Part shown: positions 8,770 to 17,672 of the stretch, piece by piece
Layout of the letters: every line of letters starts with the position of its first letter
How positions within the stretch are numbered: the first letter of the stretch is position 1
NCBI GenBank assembly: GCA_965277745.1
Contig: OZ255837.1
Span: forward strand, 2,108,001 to 2,172,000
DNA: 64,000 nt
Reading direction: 5' to 3'
Source: G965277745 sp965277745
Lineage (GTDB): Bacteria; Pseudomonadota; Gammaproteobacteria; Cardiobacteriales; Cardiobacteriaceae
The notes under the pieces: model-generated
What the model was told of the DNA's origin: nothing
The model's input: only the letters and a program-made list of their open reading frames with translations
The model's database searches: none
Translations under genes and position numbers: made by a program

Positions 8770-10222
8770 GCTCGGCCACCGTTTTTTCGCAAGAAGCGTT
8801 TTCTCCCATTCCCCTGGCAATTCTACCGATATCTCCGGCGCCGAAGAAAATCAGCACATCTCCGTCCTCGAGCATCGTTTCGCGCAGGTGCTCGGCAATG
8901 GCGTTTTTATCGGCAATGAAAACCGGTTCCACACGGCCATGGGCGCGAATCGCGCGGGTCAAGGCGTGCGTGTCGGCACCGGGAATCGGCGTCTCGCCTG
9001 CCGCATAGACTTCCGTCAGCACCAGTGCCTCGCAGTTCGACAGCACCGCGGCGAAGTCGTCGAGCAAATCACGGGTGCGTGTGTAGCGGTGTGGCTGAAA
9101 AACCACGACCACACGACGGTCGTCGAACCCTTCGTGAGCGGCATCGAGTACCGCGCGAATCTCGTTCGGGTGATGGCCGTAATCTTCGAAAATATCCGCC
9201 TGCCCCTTCGCATGCCAGATGCTGCCGTGATGCGAAAAACGCCGTCCGACCCCTCTGAACTGCGACAATCCGTCGCTTATCGCTTCGCAATCCATGCCGA
9301 GTTCCTCGGCGACGATGATCGCCGCGAGCGCGTTCAACACATTGTGTTTCCCCGGCATATTGAGCGCGACCGGAAAAGATCGACCACTTTGATTGTCAAG
9401 CACGTCGAAGCGCATCAGCAGTCCATCCTGGCGCATATTGATCGCGCGTACATCGGCGTTCTTGCTGAATCCGTAGGTTTTGACCGGCCGCGCGAGCTCT
9501 ACGAGGATTGAGCGAACACCGGGGTCGTCGATACACAGCACCGCGAGACCATAAAAGGGCAAATTGTGCAGGAAACGGACAAATCCCTTTTTCAAGCCTT
9601 CATAGCTATTCCCGTAATTCTCCAAATGATCGGCATCGATATTGGTGATAATGGAAATCATCGGTTGCAGCAACCAGAACGAGCGGTCGGACTCGTCCGC
9701 CTCGGCAACCAAATATTGCCCTTCGCCGAGACGCGCGCCGCTGCCGGCGGAAGTCAGCACGCCGCCGATAACGAAAGTCGGATCCAGTCCGGCATCGGTG
9801 AGCAACGAAGCGGTCAGACTGGTGGTCGTCGTTTTACCGTGAGTGCCTGCAATCGCGATACCGAAGCGGAAGCGCATCAGCTCGGCCAGCATTTCCGCGC
9901 GGCGGATGACCGGAATACCGAGTTCACGGGCACGATCGACCTCTGGATTTTCCGCCTGGATCGCCGAGGAAGTCACCACCACACTGGCGTCCTCGACATT
10001 GTCCGCATGATGGCCGAAAAACACGGTCGCCCCGCGGTCGATCAGGCAGTCGGTATGGACAGACGGTCTCAGGTCGGAGCCACTGACCGCGTAACCTAGG
10101 TTGAGCAACACTTCGGCAATACCACTCATCCCGACGCCCCCGATGCCGACAAAAAAGATATTTTTCACCCGGCGCATCTGGCGACGTTCGATGCGGCCAA
10201 AATGGATATCCTCGGCTTTCAC
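8759..10222 (-). CDS. murC: MurC, UDP-MurNAc--L-alanine ligase
   Basis: MurC adds L-alanine to UDP-MurNAc. The 487-residue protein shows the N-terminal Rossmann motif FFVGIGGVGMSGIAEVLL, the ATP-binding P-loop AGTHGKTTTT, and the central-domain motif EADESDRSF; DYGHHPNEI follows in the C-terminal region. I use the GTG at 10222, which forms a GTGA overlap with the murG stop and gives the 15-residue leader that E. coli MurC also has. An ATG at 10177 (MRRVKN) is the alternative. Like its neighbours it sits in the uninterrupted mraZ-to-lpxC transcription unit. Confidence 0.97.
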   Translation of the reverse strand: MKAEDIHFGRIERRQMRRVKNIFFVGIGGVGMSGIAEVLLNLGYAVSGSDLRPSVHTDCLIDRGATVFFGHHADNVEDASVVVTSSAIQAENPEVDRARELGIPVIRRAEMLAELMRFRFGIAIAGTHGKTTTTSLTASLLTDAGLDPTFVIGGVLTSAGSGARLGEGQYLVAEADESDRSFWLLQPMISIITNIDADHLENYGNSYEGLKKGFVRFLHNLPFYGLAVLCIDDPGVRSILVELARPVKTYGFSKNADVRAINMRQDGLLMRFDVLDNQSGRSFPVALNMPGKHNVLNALAAIIVAEELGMDCEAISDGLSQFRGVGRRFSHHGSIWHAKGQADIFEDYGHHPNEIRAVLDAAHEGFDDRRVVVVFQPHRYTRTRDLLDDFAAVLSNCEALVLTEVYAAGETPIPGADTHALTRAIRAHGRVEPVFIADKNAIAEHLRETMLEDGDVLIFFGAGDIGRIARGMGENASCEKTVAEHER

Positions 10223-11313
10223 TGACAGAGTTCTCCGATCACGGAAAGGATTTTCTCGAGCGCCTCGGAATGGGAAAAACGCTGCGCTTTCTCCGCTTGG
10301 CGTAAAAGTGGGGAACGATCACGACGCGCGACAATCGCTGCCGCAAGTCGATCGACGCAAAGACGTTCTTGTTCGATCACCTCCGCGGCGCCGATTTCGA
10401 CGAGTGCTTGCGCATTTATCTTCTGGTGATCGTCCACCGCATGGGGGAACGGAATGAACAGCGCGGGCAGGCCGGCAGTGGCGATTTCCGCCACCGTGAG
10501 CGCGCCGGCGCGTGCGATTACCCAGTCCGCCTCATGGTAGGCCGCCGCCATGTCTTCGATGAACGGCACGACTTCCGCCTCGACGCCAAGCCGCTGGTAG
10601 CGCTGCCGTGTTATTTCCAGCCAACGCTTGCCGACCTGATGCCTGACCGCCGGACGTATTGCCGCCGCCACTTGCGCAAGCGCTTTGGGCACGAGTTCGT
10701 TGATCGCCTTCGCGCCTTGACTCCCGCCAAGCACAAGCAGAGAAATTTTTCCCTGCCGCGCGGCGTAACGAACCGCCGGCGGCGCCATTGCGGCGATGTC
10801 GGCACGCAGCGGATTGCCCACCACCTGGAAGGCGCGCCCTGACGACAGCTTCGCGGCGGCACGCGGATCGGCGAGCAAGACGCGATCGGCCAATCGCGCA
10901 AGCCAACGATTCGTCAGTCCCATGACCGCGTTCTGCTCATGGACGAGCAATTTCACCGCACAGAGTTTTGCCGCGATCCCTCCCGGGCCGGAAGCGAAAC
11001 CGCCCATACCGATCGCGACGTCCGGGCGCACCCGGTTGATAACCTTGCGCGCGGCGAGCACCGCACGAGTGATCATCCACGGAGCTTTTCCCCAACCGAT
11101 CACGTTCTTGTCGCGCAGGCTACGTACCGCGATATCATGCAACTCGAACCCCGCGGCCCTCACCTTCCCGCCTTCGAACCCCGCGGTATTGCCGAGCCAG
11201 TGAATCCGCGCACCTTCCTCGTGGGCGGCGCGGGCCACGGCCAAGGCCGGATATACGTGGCCACCGGTACCGCCCGCCATCATCAGCACCGTTTTTCCGA
11301 CAAAACGCTTCAC
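10219..11313 (-). CDS. murG: MurG, lipid II-forming GlcNAc transferase
   Basis: MurG transfers GlcNAc to lipid I at the cytoplasmic face of the inner membrane to give lipid II. The 364-residue product has the diagnostic glycine loops: MMAGGTGGHVYPALAVA at the N-terminus, GGFASGPGG, and LVLGGSQGAKAINELVP at the start of the second domain. RAGALTVAEIATAGLPALFIPFP is the family's UDP-GlcNAc pocket. The start is a GTG at 11313 that overlaps the ftsW stop as GTGA; the open frame further upstream is inside ftsW. Confidence 0.97.
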   Translation of the reverse strand: MKRFVGKTVLMMAGGTGGHVYPALAVARAAHEEGARIHWLGNTAGFEGGKVRAAGFELHDIAVRSLRDKNVIGWGKAPWMITRAVLAARKVINRVRPDVAIGMGGFASGPGGIAAKLCAVKLLVHEQNAVMGLTNRWLARLADRVLLADPRAAAKLSSGRAFQVVGNPLRADIAAMAPPAVRYAARQGKISLLVLGGSQGAKAINELVPKALAQVAAAIRPAVRHQVGKRWLEITRQRYQRLGVEAEVVPFIEDMAAAYHEADWVIARAGALTVAEIATAGLPALFIPFPHAVDDHQKINAQALVEIGAAEVIEQERLCVDRLAAAIVARRDRSPLLRQAEKAQRFSHSEALEKILSVIGELCQ

Positions 11314-12512
11314 AGCTTCCCTTCTCTTCGCGCCTGAAAACGCGCTTCGGCGTCGATCCGCGCAAGGAGCGCTAGTGCCACGCAAGTCATAAGCACAGAG
11401 CTGCCGCCGTAGCTGATCAGTGGCAATGTCAGTCCTTTGGTGGGCAAGGCGCCGGTGGTGACGCCGATATTGACCAAGGTTTGGATGGCGAGCAACAAGC
11501 CGATGCCGTAGGCCGTATTGCTGGCGAAGCGTTTGCGTACCCGATCGGCGAGATGCGCGATGAGAAACGCCCGCCACACCAGTACGGCGAAAATCATCAG
11601 TACCGACAAGGTGCCGACAAGCCCGGTTTCCTCGGCGATGATCGCGAAAATAAAATCGGTATGCGCTTCCGGCAGATACTGGTGCTTTTGAATACTCTCG
11701 CCGAGACCGACACCGAAAATCCGTCCGCGTCCGAAAGAAATGAGGGAATTGACCAACTGATAGCCTTCATCGAACTGATGCGACCATGGATCGGTGAAGG
11801 CGAGCAGGCGCTGGACGCGATAGCTCGCCGAGAAGAGTACCACCGCCATCACCGCCCCCACCCCAAGGGCGAGCAACAAAAAGCGCCACCATGACACGCC
11901 AGCAAGAAACATCATCCCGAGCACGGTAGTGACGAGCACCGCCATCGTACCGAAATCCGGCTGTTCAACGAGCAGTACGGAAAATGCGGCGACGATACCG
12001 AGCAGCGTGACAATCGGTTTCCAGGAACTTTCGAGACGATAGCTGTTACGTTTGAGAAACGCCGCGGCATAGAGGATCATCGTCACCTTGACAATCTCCC
12101 CCACCTGCAAATGGATCACCCGTAGATCGATCCAACGGCGCGCGCCGTTTACCGATTGCCCGACACCTGGAATGTAAAGGGCTAAAAGGAGAAGACCGGA
12201 AAGCACGAGCAACGCGGCGGATTTTTCATAGAAAAACGCGCTACCGAGCGAAAACACCACATAGGCAACGATCAGCGACCCGCAATAGAACACCCCTTGG
12301 TGAATGGCGAAATGAAAGGTATTCAGCCTTTCCACGCTGGCCTCGGAAAGCGACGAAGAAGTGACCATCACCATACCGATCACCATCAGGTTCATCCAGC
12401 AAACGATCAACCAGATATCGGGAAAAGCGAGTCCCTGCCAACGCGAGAAATGACGTTTCTGATTGGCATGGAAGACGGCAACTGGATTACGTTTGCGGGA
12501 AGCGTCCGTCAT
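11310..12512 (-). CDS. ftsW: FtsW, SEDS glycosyltransferase of the divisome
   Basis: FtsW polymerises septal peptidoglycan from lipid II together with its partner transpeptidase FtsI. The 400-residue protein is hydrophobic with about ten membrane helices. SEDS marks include QVGEIVKVTMILYAAAFL, VEQPDFGTMAVL with the catalytic-region aspartate, and EAHTDFIFAIIAEETGLVG in the large loop. The late motif LPTKGLTLPLISYGGSS also fits. The ATG overlaps the murD stop (ATGA). Context between murD and murG distinguishes it from RodA. Confidence 0.97.
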   Translation of the reverse strand: MTDASRKRNPVAVFHANQKRHFSRWQGLAFPDIWLIVCWMNLMVIGMVMVTSSSLSEASVERLNTFHFAIHQGVFYCGSLIVAYVVFSLGSAFFYEKSAALLVLSGLLLLALYIPGVGQSVNGARRWIDLRVIHLQVGEIVKVTMILYAAAFLKRNSYRLESSWKPIVTLLGIVAAFSVLLVEQPDFGTMAVLVTTVLGMMFLAGVSWWRFLLLALGVGAVMAVVLFSASYRVQRLLAFTDPWSHQFDEGYQLVNSLISFGRGRIFGVGLGESIQKHQYLPEAHTDFIFAIIAEETGLVGTLSVLMIFAVLVWRAFLIAHLADRVRKRFASNTAYGIGLLLAIQTLVNIGVTTGALPTKGLTLPLISYGGSSVLMTCVALALLARIDAEARFQARREGKL

Positions 12513-13804
12513 CTCTTGCTTACCTGTTCGGCAAAGCGTTCGCCTCGTTCGGCAAATCCCTTGAATTGATCGAAACTCGCCGTCGCCGGAGAGAGCAACA
12601 CCTGATCGCCAGCTTGGGCATGGGTTTTGGCATAAGCGACGGCGGTGTCCAGGTCGCCACAGACCCGGTATGGCACCTGCGCCGCGTCGAAAGCGGAGAG
12701 CATCGCCCGATTATCGCGCCCGATCACCAATACTTCCTTGACCGGCGCCGCGCGGATCGCCCGCGTGAAAACGGAAAAATCCTGCCCCTTGCCCAGCCCG
12801 CCGGCAATCAACCAGGTGAGGCGTTCAGCACCCTCTAAAGCGGCGGCGGCGGCGGCGATATTGGTGGCTTTGGAGTCGTCCAGCCAGAGTATATCCCCGC
12901 GACGGTTCACTTCCACCATCCGGTGCGCGAGGCCACGAAATGCGCACAACGGCACCACCAGATCCTGCGCCGCGAGACCAAGCGCACGCCCCAGAAGAAG
13001 GGTGACCAATGCGTTGCTGAAATTTGCCTTGCCGTGTACGGCAAGGGCGTCGGTGGCGAGAACCGGCTGGTCGTCGATCCACAGAGACCCGTTCGCCACG
13101 CGATTGCCTCGTTCGGCGCCGAAAAACACCGCTCGCGGTGCGAGTGGCGCCATTTCCGCGCAAACCGGATCATCGCCGTTGAAAATGCACAGTTGCGACT
13201 GCCGTGCCAGATTCGCCTTGGCGTCGATGTAATCGCCATAACTGTCGTAGCGGTCGAGATGATCGGGGCTGACATTGAGCACCGCCGCGGCATCCACTCG
13301 CAATGAAGGACAAAGTTCCAGTTGGTAACTCGACAGTTCGAGTACGTAAAAATCGCTCTTTTCGGGCTTGTCGAACAGAGCTTCCAGTACCGGGCGACCG
13401 ATATTGCCGCACAGGCGCATGGAAAACCCGAGCGCCGCAGCGCTTTCGGCCAGCATGCTGACCACCGTGGATTTACCGTTTGAACCGGTCACGGCCGCGA
13501 TGGGGCGCTGCGCGAGGCGGGCGAAGAGTTCGATATCGTTGATCACTTCGGCGTTTACCGCGGCGAACGCCGATCGACGCCGATCGACGCCAGGACTGAC
13601 GATAAGCGTCGCCGTTTTCATAAAGACAGAGGGGTCGTCGAAGCAAACATGACAGGCGCCGTCTTTTGTCCGTTCATCGTATCCGCATGCGTCATATCCA
13701 GCTTCATGAAGATAACGCAAGACAGATCGGCCGGATGTTCCCATGCCAACCACGGCGATGGGTGTTGCCAATTCGAGTTCGTGCAGTTTTCTCAGCAGAT
13801 TCAT
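12509..13804 (-). CDS. murD: MurD, D-glutamate-adding ligase
   Basis: MurD adds D-glutamate to UDP-MurNAc-L-Ala. The 431 residues start MNLLRKLHELELATPIAVVG at an ATG at 13804 that shares one base with the mraY stop. The N-terminal Rossmann domain (VVGMGTSGRSVLRYL) is followed by the P-loop VTGSNGKSTV and the central acidic motif ELSSYQLE. NVSPDHLDRYDSY and WLDDSKATN follow in the C-terminal half. All are Mur-ligase hallmarks of the D subtype. An in-frame start 19 codons upstream lies within mraY. Confidence 0.96.
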   Translation of the reverse strand: MNLLRKLHELELATPIAVVGMGTSGRSVLRYLHEAGYDACGYDERTKDGACHVCFDDPSVFMKTATLIVSPGVDRRRSAFAAVNAEVINDIELFARLAQRPIAAVTGSNGKSTVVSMLAESAAALGFSMRLCGNIGRPVLEALFDKPEKSDFYVLELSSYQLELCPSLRVDAAAVLNVSPDHLDRYDSYGDYIDAKANLARQSQLCIFNGDDPVCAEMAPLAPRAVFFGAERGNRVANGSLWIDDQPVLATDALAVHGKANFSNALVTLLLGRALGLAAQDLVVPLCAFRGLAHRMVEVNRRGDILWLDDSKATNIAAAAAALEGAERLTWLIAGGLGKGQDFSVFTRAIRAAPVKEVLVIGRDNRAMLSAFDAAQVPYRVCGDLDTAVAYAKTHAQAGDQVLLSPATASFDQFKGFAERGERFAEQVSKR

Positions 13805-14886
13805 CAGCGCAGCTTCAGGGAAGAAAGGCCAATCAGAACCAGTACGACGGTAACGATCCAAAAGCGAATGGTCACCCGTGATTCCGGCCAGCCGCCAAGT
13901 TCGAAATGATGATGCAGCGGCGCCATGCGCAAAACGCGCTTGCCGCGGTAACGGTACGAACTTACCTGCGCCATCACCGACAGCGCTTCGGCGACGAACA
14001 CGCCCCCCATCACCGCGAACACCAGTTCCTGACGCACGATCACCGCGACCGTGGCGAGCGCGGCGCCGAGACTCAATGCGCCCACATCCCCCATGAACAC
14101 CAGTGCCGGGTGGGCATTGTACCAGAGAAATCCCAATCCGGCGCCTGCGATGGCGGCACAGAATACCGCCATTTCGCCGCTATCGGGAATCGATGGAATG
14201 TGTAGATACTCGGCGAAATTGGCGCTGCCGGTCAGATAAGCGAACACGCATAGCCCCCCGCTTACCAACACCACCGGCATGATCGCCAAACCGTCGAGGC
14301 CATCGGTAAGATTCACCGCGTTGCTTGAGCCGGTGAGCACGAGAAACGTAAGGGGAATGAACAGCCAACCAAGTTGCCATTCAATTTGTTTGAAAAACGG
14401 CACGATCAAAGTCGTCTCGATTTCTCGGTCGGCGATAAAAAACAACCACAACGCCGTCGTAACAGCAACCAGGGAAAGCCAGAAAAATTTTTCCCTGGCG
14501 CGTAGCCCCGCAGTATTTTTCTTGACCAGCTTGCGGTAGTCGTCATTCCACCCCACCGCGCCGAAGCCGATCAGGACGAACAGGGCAACCCAGGTGTAGA
14601 CGACGTCGAGTTTCGCCCACAAAAGCATCGCGATGGTGATCGACAAAATGATCAGGGTGCCTCCCATGGTCGGTGTGCCCGCCTTTTGCAGATGTGTTTT
14701 CGGGCCGTCATCGCGCACGTACTGTCCCATTTGCATACGCTTTAGGAAAGCGATCATCACGCCGCCCATTCCGATGCTGAGCAGCAAGGCGGTCAGCGCC
14801 GCGAGAATGATTCGCGAGGTGAGATAGGTTAGGGCGTTGAGCGGAGTAAACGTCTGGCTCAGCCATTCGGCCAATGTGTAAATCAT
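13804..14886 (-). CDS. mraY: MraY, phospho-MurNAc-pentapeptide translocase
   Basis: MraY transfers phospho-MurNAc-pentapeptide to undecaprenyl phosphate and produces lipid I in the inner membrane. The 360 residues form about ten membrane helices. Family motifs include DDGPKTHLQKAGTPTMGG at residues 58-75, GWNDDYRKLVKKNTAGL with the DD pair, and NAVNLTDGLDGLA with the catalytic-site aspartates. The C-terminal PLHHHFELGGWPE is the HHH motif. The ATG directly follows the murF TAG. Confidence 0.98.
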   Translation of the reverse strand: MIYTLAEWLSQTFTPLNALTYLTSRIILAALTALLLSIGMGGVMIAFLKRMQMGQYVRDDGPKTHLQKAGTPTMGGTLIILSITIAMLLWAKLDVVYTWVALFVLIGFGAVGWNDDYRKLVKKNTAGLRAREKFFWLSLVAVTTALWLFFIADREIETTLIVPFFKQIEWQLGWLFIPLTFLVLTGSSNAVNLTDGLDGLAIMPVVLVSGGLCVFAYLTGSANFAEYLHIPSIPDSGEMAVFCAAIAGAGLGFLWYNAHPALVFMGDVGALSLGAALATVAVIVRQELVFAVMGGVFVAEALSVMAQVSSYRYRGKRVLRMAPLHHHFELGGWPESRVTIRFWIVTVVLVLIGLSSLKLR

Positions 14887-16242
14887 CTAGTATTCCTTTT
14901 TCCCGCCAAGTTCTCCGAGTGCGGCTACGACCCGCTCCATCCGTGCGCTGCGCGAACCTTTGATCAGGACGGTTTGCGGCGTCTTTGTCTCGAGCAGACG
15001 CGCGAACGTTTCGACAAGTGTTTGAAAGCGCTCGAAATGCCGCGCCTGCGGAAAGCCCGCGCCGTAGTGTGGCGTGTTCAGCATCCAAAAGCGGGTGATA
15101 CCGCGGCGACGGGCGTAGGCACCGACCTCGCGATGCAGTGCTGCGCTTTCCTCGCCTAGCTCACTCATCTTTCCGGCGATCACCAGCGAGTTTTCCGCCG
15201 TCGCGATCACATCGATCGCAGCGCGAAAGGAGGCCGGGTTGGCATTATACGTGTCATCGTAGATCAGATGCGTCCCGAATTCGATGGCCGTTAGGCGTGA
15301 CCGATTGGCGACCAGTCCATCGAGCGCGGCGCCGATCTCTGCCAGGGAGAAGCCGGCAAGGCTCGCCGCCGCGCAGGCGGCGAGAGCGTTGGCCACATTG
15401 TGACGCCCGCGCAATGCCCACTCAATCCGTCTCTGCTCGCCGCCTGCACAAAGGGTGAACGCATGACCGTCCGCGGCGAGCGCGCAAGCGGTGACATCAC
15501 CGTTCCCGTTCAGGGAAAATGTTCGCCGCCGCCGCCCGGCGAAATGTTTCCGCCATTGTTCGGCGCAATCAATATCGTTGTTGATCACGATCGCGCCCGT
15601 GCTGCCCGCATAAATTTCCGATTTTGCCCGGATCACCCCGGCGAGACTACCGAAACCCTCGAGATGGGCCGCGGCAACATTGGTAATCAGCGCGATATCC
15701 GGTTCGACCAAACGGACGAGATAGGCGATTTCTCCTTCGTGGTTGGCGCCCATCTCGATTACCGCGAAACGATGGCGATCACGCAGATTCAACAAGGTCA
15801 GCGCTACACCGATGGCGTTGTTCAAATTACCTTCTGTCGCGAGCGTCTCGGCGCTGCGCGCGAAAATCTGCCGCAACATTTCTTTCGTCGAGGTTTTACC
15901 GTTCGAACCGGTCAAGGCGACGAAAAACGCGCCGCTGCGGCGACGCCTGTCTCTCGCCAACGCTTGCAGCGCGGCCAGGGGATTTGTCACCACGATCTGC
16001 TCGAGGGCGACATCACGCTTGTCCGCGACCACCGCCGCGACAGCGCCTTTTTTCCGTGCCGCGGCAAGAAAATCCTCGCCACGGAAACGTTCCCCGCTTA
16101 GGGCGACAAATAGCTGTCCCGGTTCGAGGCTGCGTGTGTCGGTGGAAATTTCCAGGGCCGACCAGTGCCCTTCTCCATGGAGCACACCCGCGGTGATCGC
16201 GGTGATTTCGCGCGCCGACCAGGGGATTATTTTTTCAACCAT
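14887..16242 (-). CDS. murF: MurF, D-Ala-D-Ala-adding ligase
   Basis: MurF attaches D-Ala-D-Ala to the tripeptide precursor in the last cytoplasmic Mur step. The 451-residue protein shows STDTRSLEPGQLFVAL in the N-terminal UDP-binding domain. The P-loop LTGSNGKTSTKEML, VIEMGANHEGEI, and YNANPASFRAAID in the C-terminal domain complete the family pattern. Its start lies 16 bases inside murE in a different frame. Substrate production is by ddl in the same cluster. Confidence 0.97.
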   Translation of the reverse strand: MVEKIIPWSAREITAITAGVLHGEGHWSALEISTDTRSLEPGQLFVALSGERFRGEDFLAAARKKGAVAAVVADKRDVALEQIVVTNPLAALQALARDRRRRSGAFFVALTGSNGKTSTKEMLRQIFARSAETLATEGNLNNAIGVALTLLNLRDRHRFAVIEMGANHEGEIAYLVRLVEPDIALITNVAAAHLEGFGSLAGVIRAKSEIYAGSTGAIVINNDIDCAEQWRKHFAGRRRRTFSLNGNGDVTACALAADGHAFTLCAGGEQRRIEWALRGRHNVANALAACAAASLAGFSLAEIGAALDGLVANRSRLTAIEFGTHLIYDDTYNANPASFRAAIDVIATAENSLVIAGKMSELGEESAALHREVGAYARRRGITRFWMLNTPHYGAGFPQARHFERFQTLVETFARLLETKTPQTVLIKGSRSARMERVVAALGELGGKKEY

Positions 16243-17672
16243 TTGTCTATTTCCTCGTGATCTGAAAAAGGCTGTTTCATCGCTCCGACGATCTGGTATG
16301 TTTCATGACCTTTGCCGGTAATCAATACCGTGTCGTCGCGGGATAGTCTTTCCAGCGCGTAGGCGATCGCGGCGTCACGCGGACGGACGATATGCGCCCT
16401 TTGCGGATACTCAAGCCCGGCCACCACTTGCGCAATGATGGCCTCGGGATCTTCGCTGCGTGGATTGTCATCGGTAATAACCACAACATCGGCGTAACGC
16501 TCGGCGGCTTGTGCCATCAACGGACGTTTCCCGTGATCGCGATCCCCGCCACAGCCGAACACGATCCACAGACGACCTTTGACATGGGGGCGAACGCCAC
16601 ACAGCACGCTCACGATGGCGCCTTCGGTATGAGCGTAATCGACGATCGCCGCCCGCCCTTGCCCGAGGGCGATGCGCTCCACGCGACCGGGCACCCCACG
16701 CAGATTTTCGAGAATGGCGCAGATTCGCGGAAAATCGTGTCCGCTGGCGGCAAGGCAGGCGGCGACATTGAGGAGGTTGTCGATATTGAAACGCGCGAGG
16801 AGACAGGTGCGCACCATCGCCCGTCTGCCGTCGATATCGAGTAGCAACGATATCCCGTCGTCGGCCAGGGAAAAGCTGTCGGTGCCGACCAGATGCGCCG
16901 CGCCTGAAATTGTCCGCCCTCTGGAAGAGACGGCCCAAATTTCAGCCGCCGGATGAATCCGTTTTTCCTTGATCAAACGACGTCCGTAGGAATCGTCGAT
17001 ATTGATCAGCGCATGCTTTACCGGCCTCGCGAACAACGAGGCCTTGGCGAGGAAGTAAGCTTCCATCGTATGATGGTAATCGAGATGGTCGCGGCTGAGA
17101 TTGGAAAAGACAGCGATATCGATAGCCACTGCCGCGACCCTCCCCTGATCGAGAGCGTGCGAAGAGATTTCCATCGCCACCGTCGCACAACCGGTATCGG
17201 CGAAAGCGCTCAATTGGCGCTGCACCGACAGGGCGTCCGGAGTGGTGTGATCGCCCGCGCGCAGATTGTCAAGTTTGCCGTATCCGATCGTGCCGAGCAT
17301 CGCCGCGTCGAGCCCTTGGGCGATGTAGTGCACCAGGGAGGATTTGCCATCGGTTCCGGTCACCCCGATCAGGCGAAGTTTTCGCGAGGGATGATCGTAA
17401 AAGACGTCGGCGATGGCGCTAATTTTCCGCCGTAACTCGACCACGGTAATCGCGCCTTGCGGCGGATCGGGGTAAGGCGGTTCGTAGAGAATCCCGGCGC
17501 AAAGCCGCTTCGGATCGTAAAAATCAAGCGCATGATGGCTGATTCCACGCGCGGCAAGCCACCAGGTGTCGGCGTCGAGCGCGCGCGAATCGACAGCGAT
17601 TTTCGCGACCGGCGTGTTTGTCCGGCGCCGGGAAACGCCGGCGACCTCGAGGAGATCATCGAGTGTTTTCAT
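16227..17672 (-). CDS. murE: MurE, meso-diaminopimelate-adding ligase
   Basis: MurE adds the third residue of the stem peptide. The DNPR motif (TDDNPRSEDP, near residue 400) is the signature of meso-diaminopimelate-specific enzymes rather than lysine-specific ones. Other marks are DSRALDADTWWLA, the P-loop GVTGTDGKSS near 105, TTPDALSVQRQL, and the carbamylated-lysine neighbourhood SRDHLDYHHTMEAYFLAK. The 481-residue start at 17672 lies 17 bases inside ftsI. A longer in-frame start at 17735 is inside ftsI and lacks family homology. Confidence 0.97.
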   Translation of the reverse strand: MKTLDDLLEVAGVSRRRTNTPVAKIAVDSRALDADTWWLAARGISHHALDFYDPKRLCAGILYEPPYPDPPQGAITVVELRRKISAIADVFYDHPSRKLRLIGVTGTDGKSSLVHYIAQGLDAAMLGTIGYGKLDNLRAGDHTTPDALSVQRQLSAFADTGCATVAMEISSHALDQGRVAAVAIDIAVFSNLSRDHLDYHHTMEAYFLAKASLFARPVKHALINIDDSYGRRLIKEKRIHPAAEIWAVSSRGRTISGAAHLVGTDSFSLADDGISLLLDIDGRRAMVRTCLLARFNIDNLLNVAACLAASGHDFPRICAILENLRGVPGRVERIALGQGRAAIVDYAHTEGAIVSVLCGVRPHVKGRLWIVFGCGGDRDHGKRPLMAQAAERYADVVVITDDNPRSEDPEAIIAQVVAGLEYPQRAHIVRPRDAAIAYALERLSRDDTVLITGKGHETYQIVGAMKQPFSDHEEIDKWLKK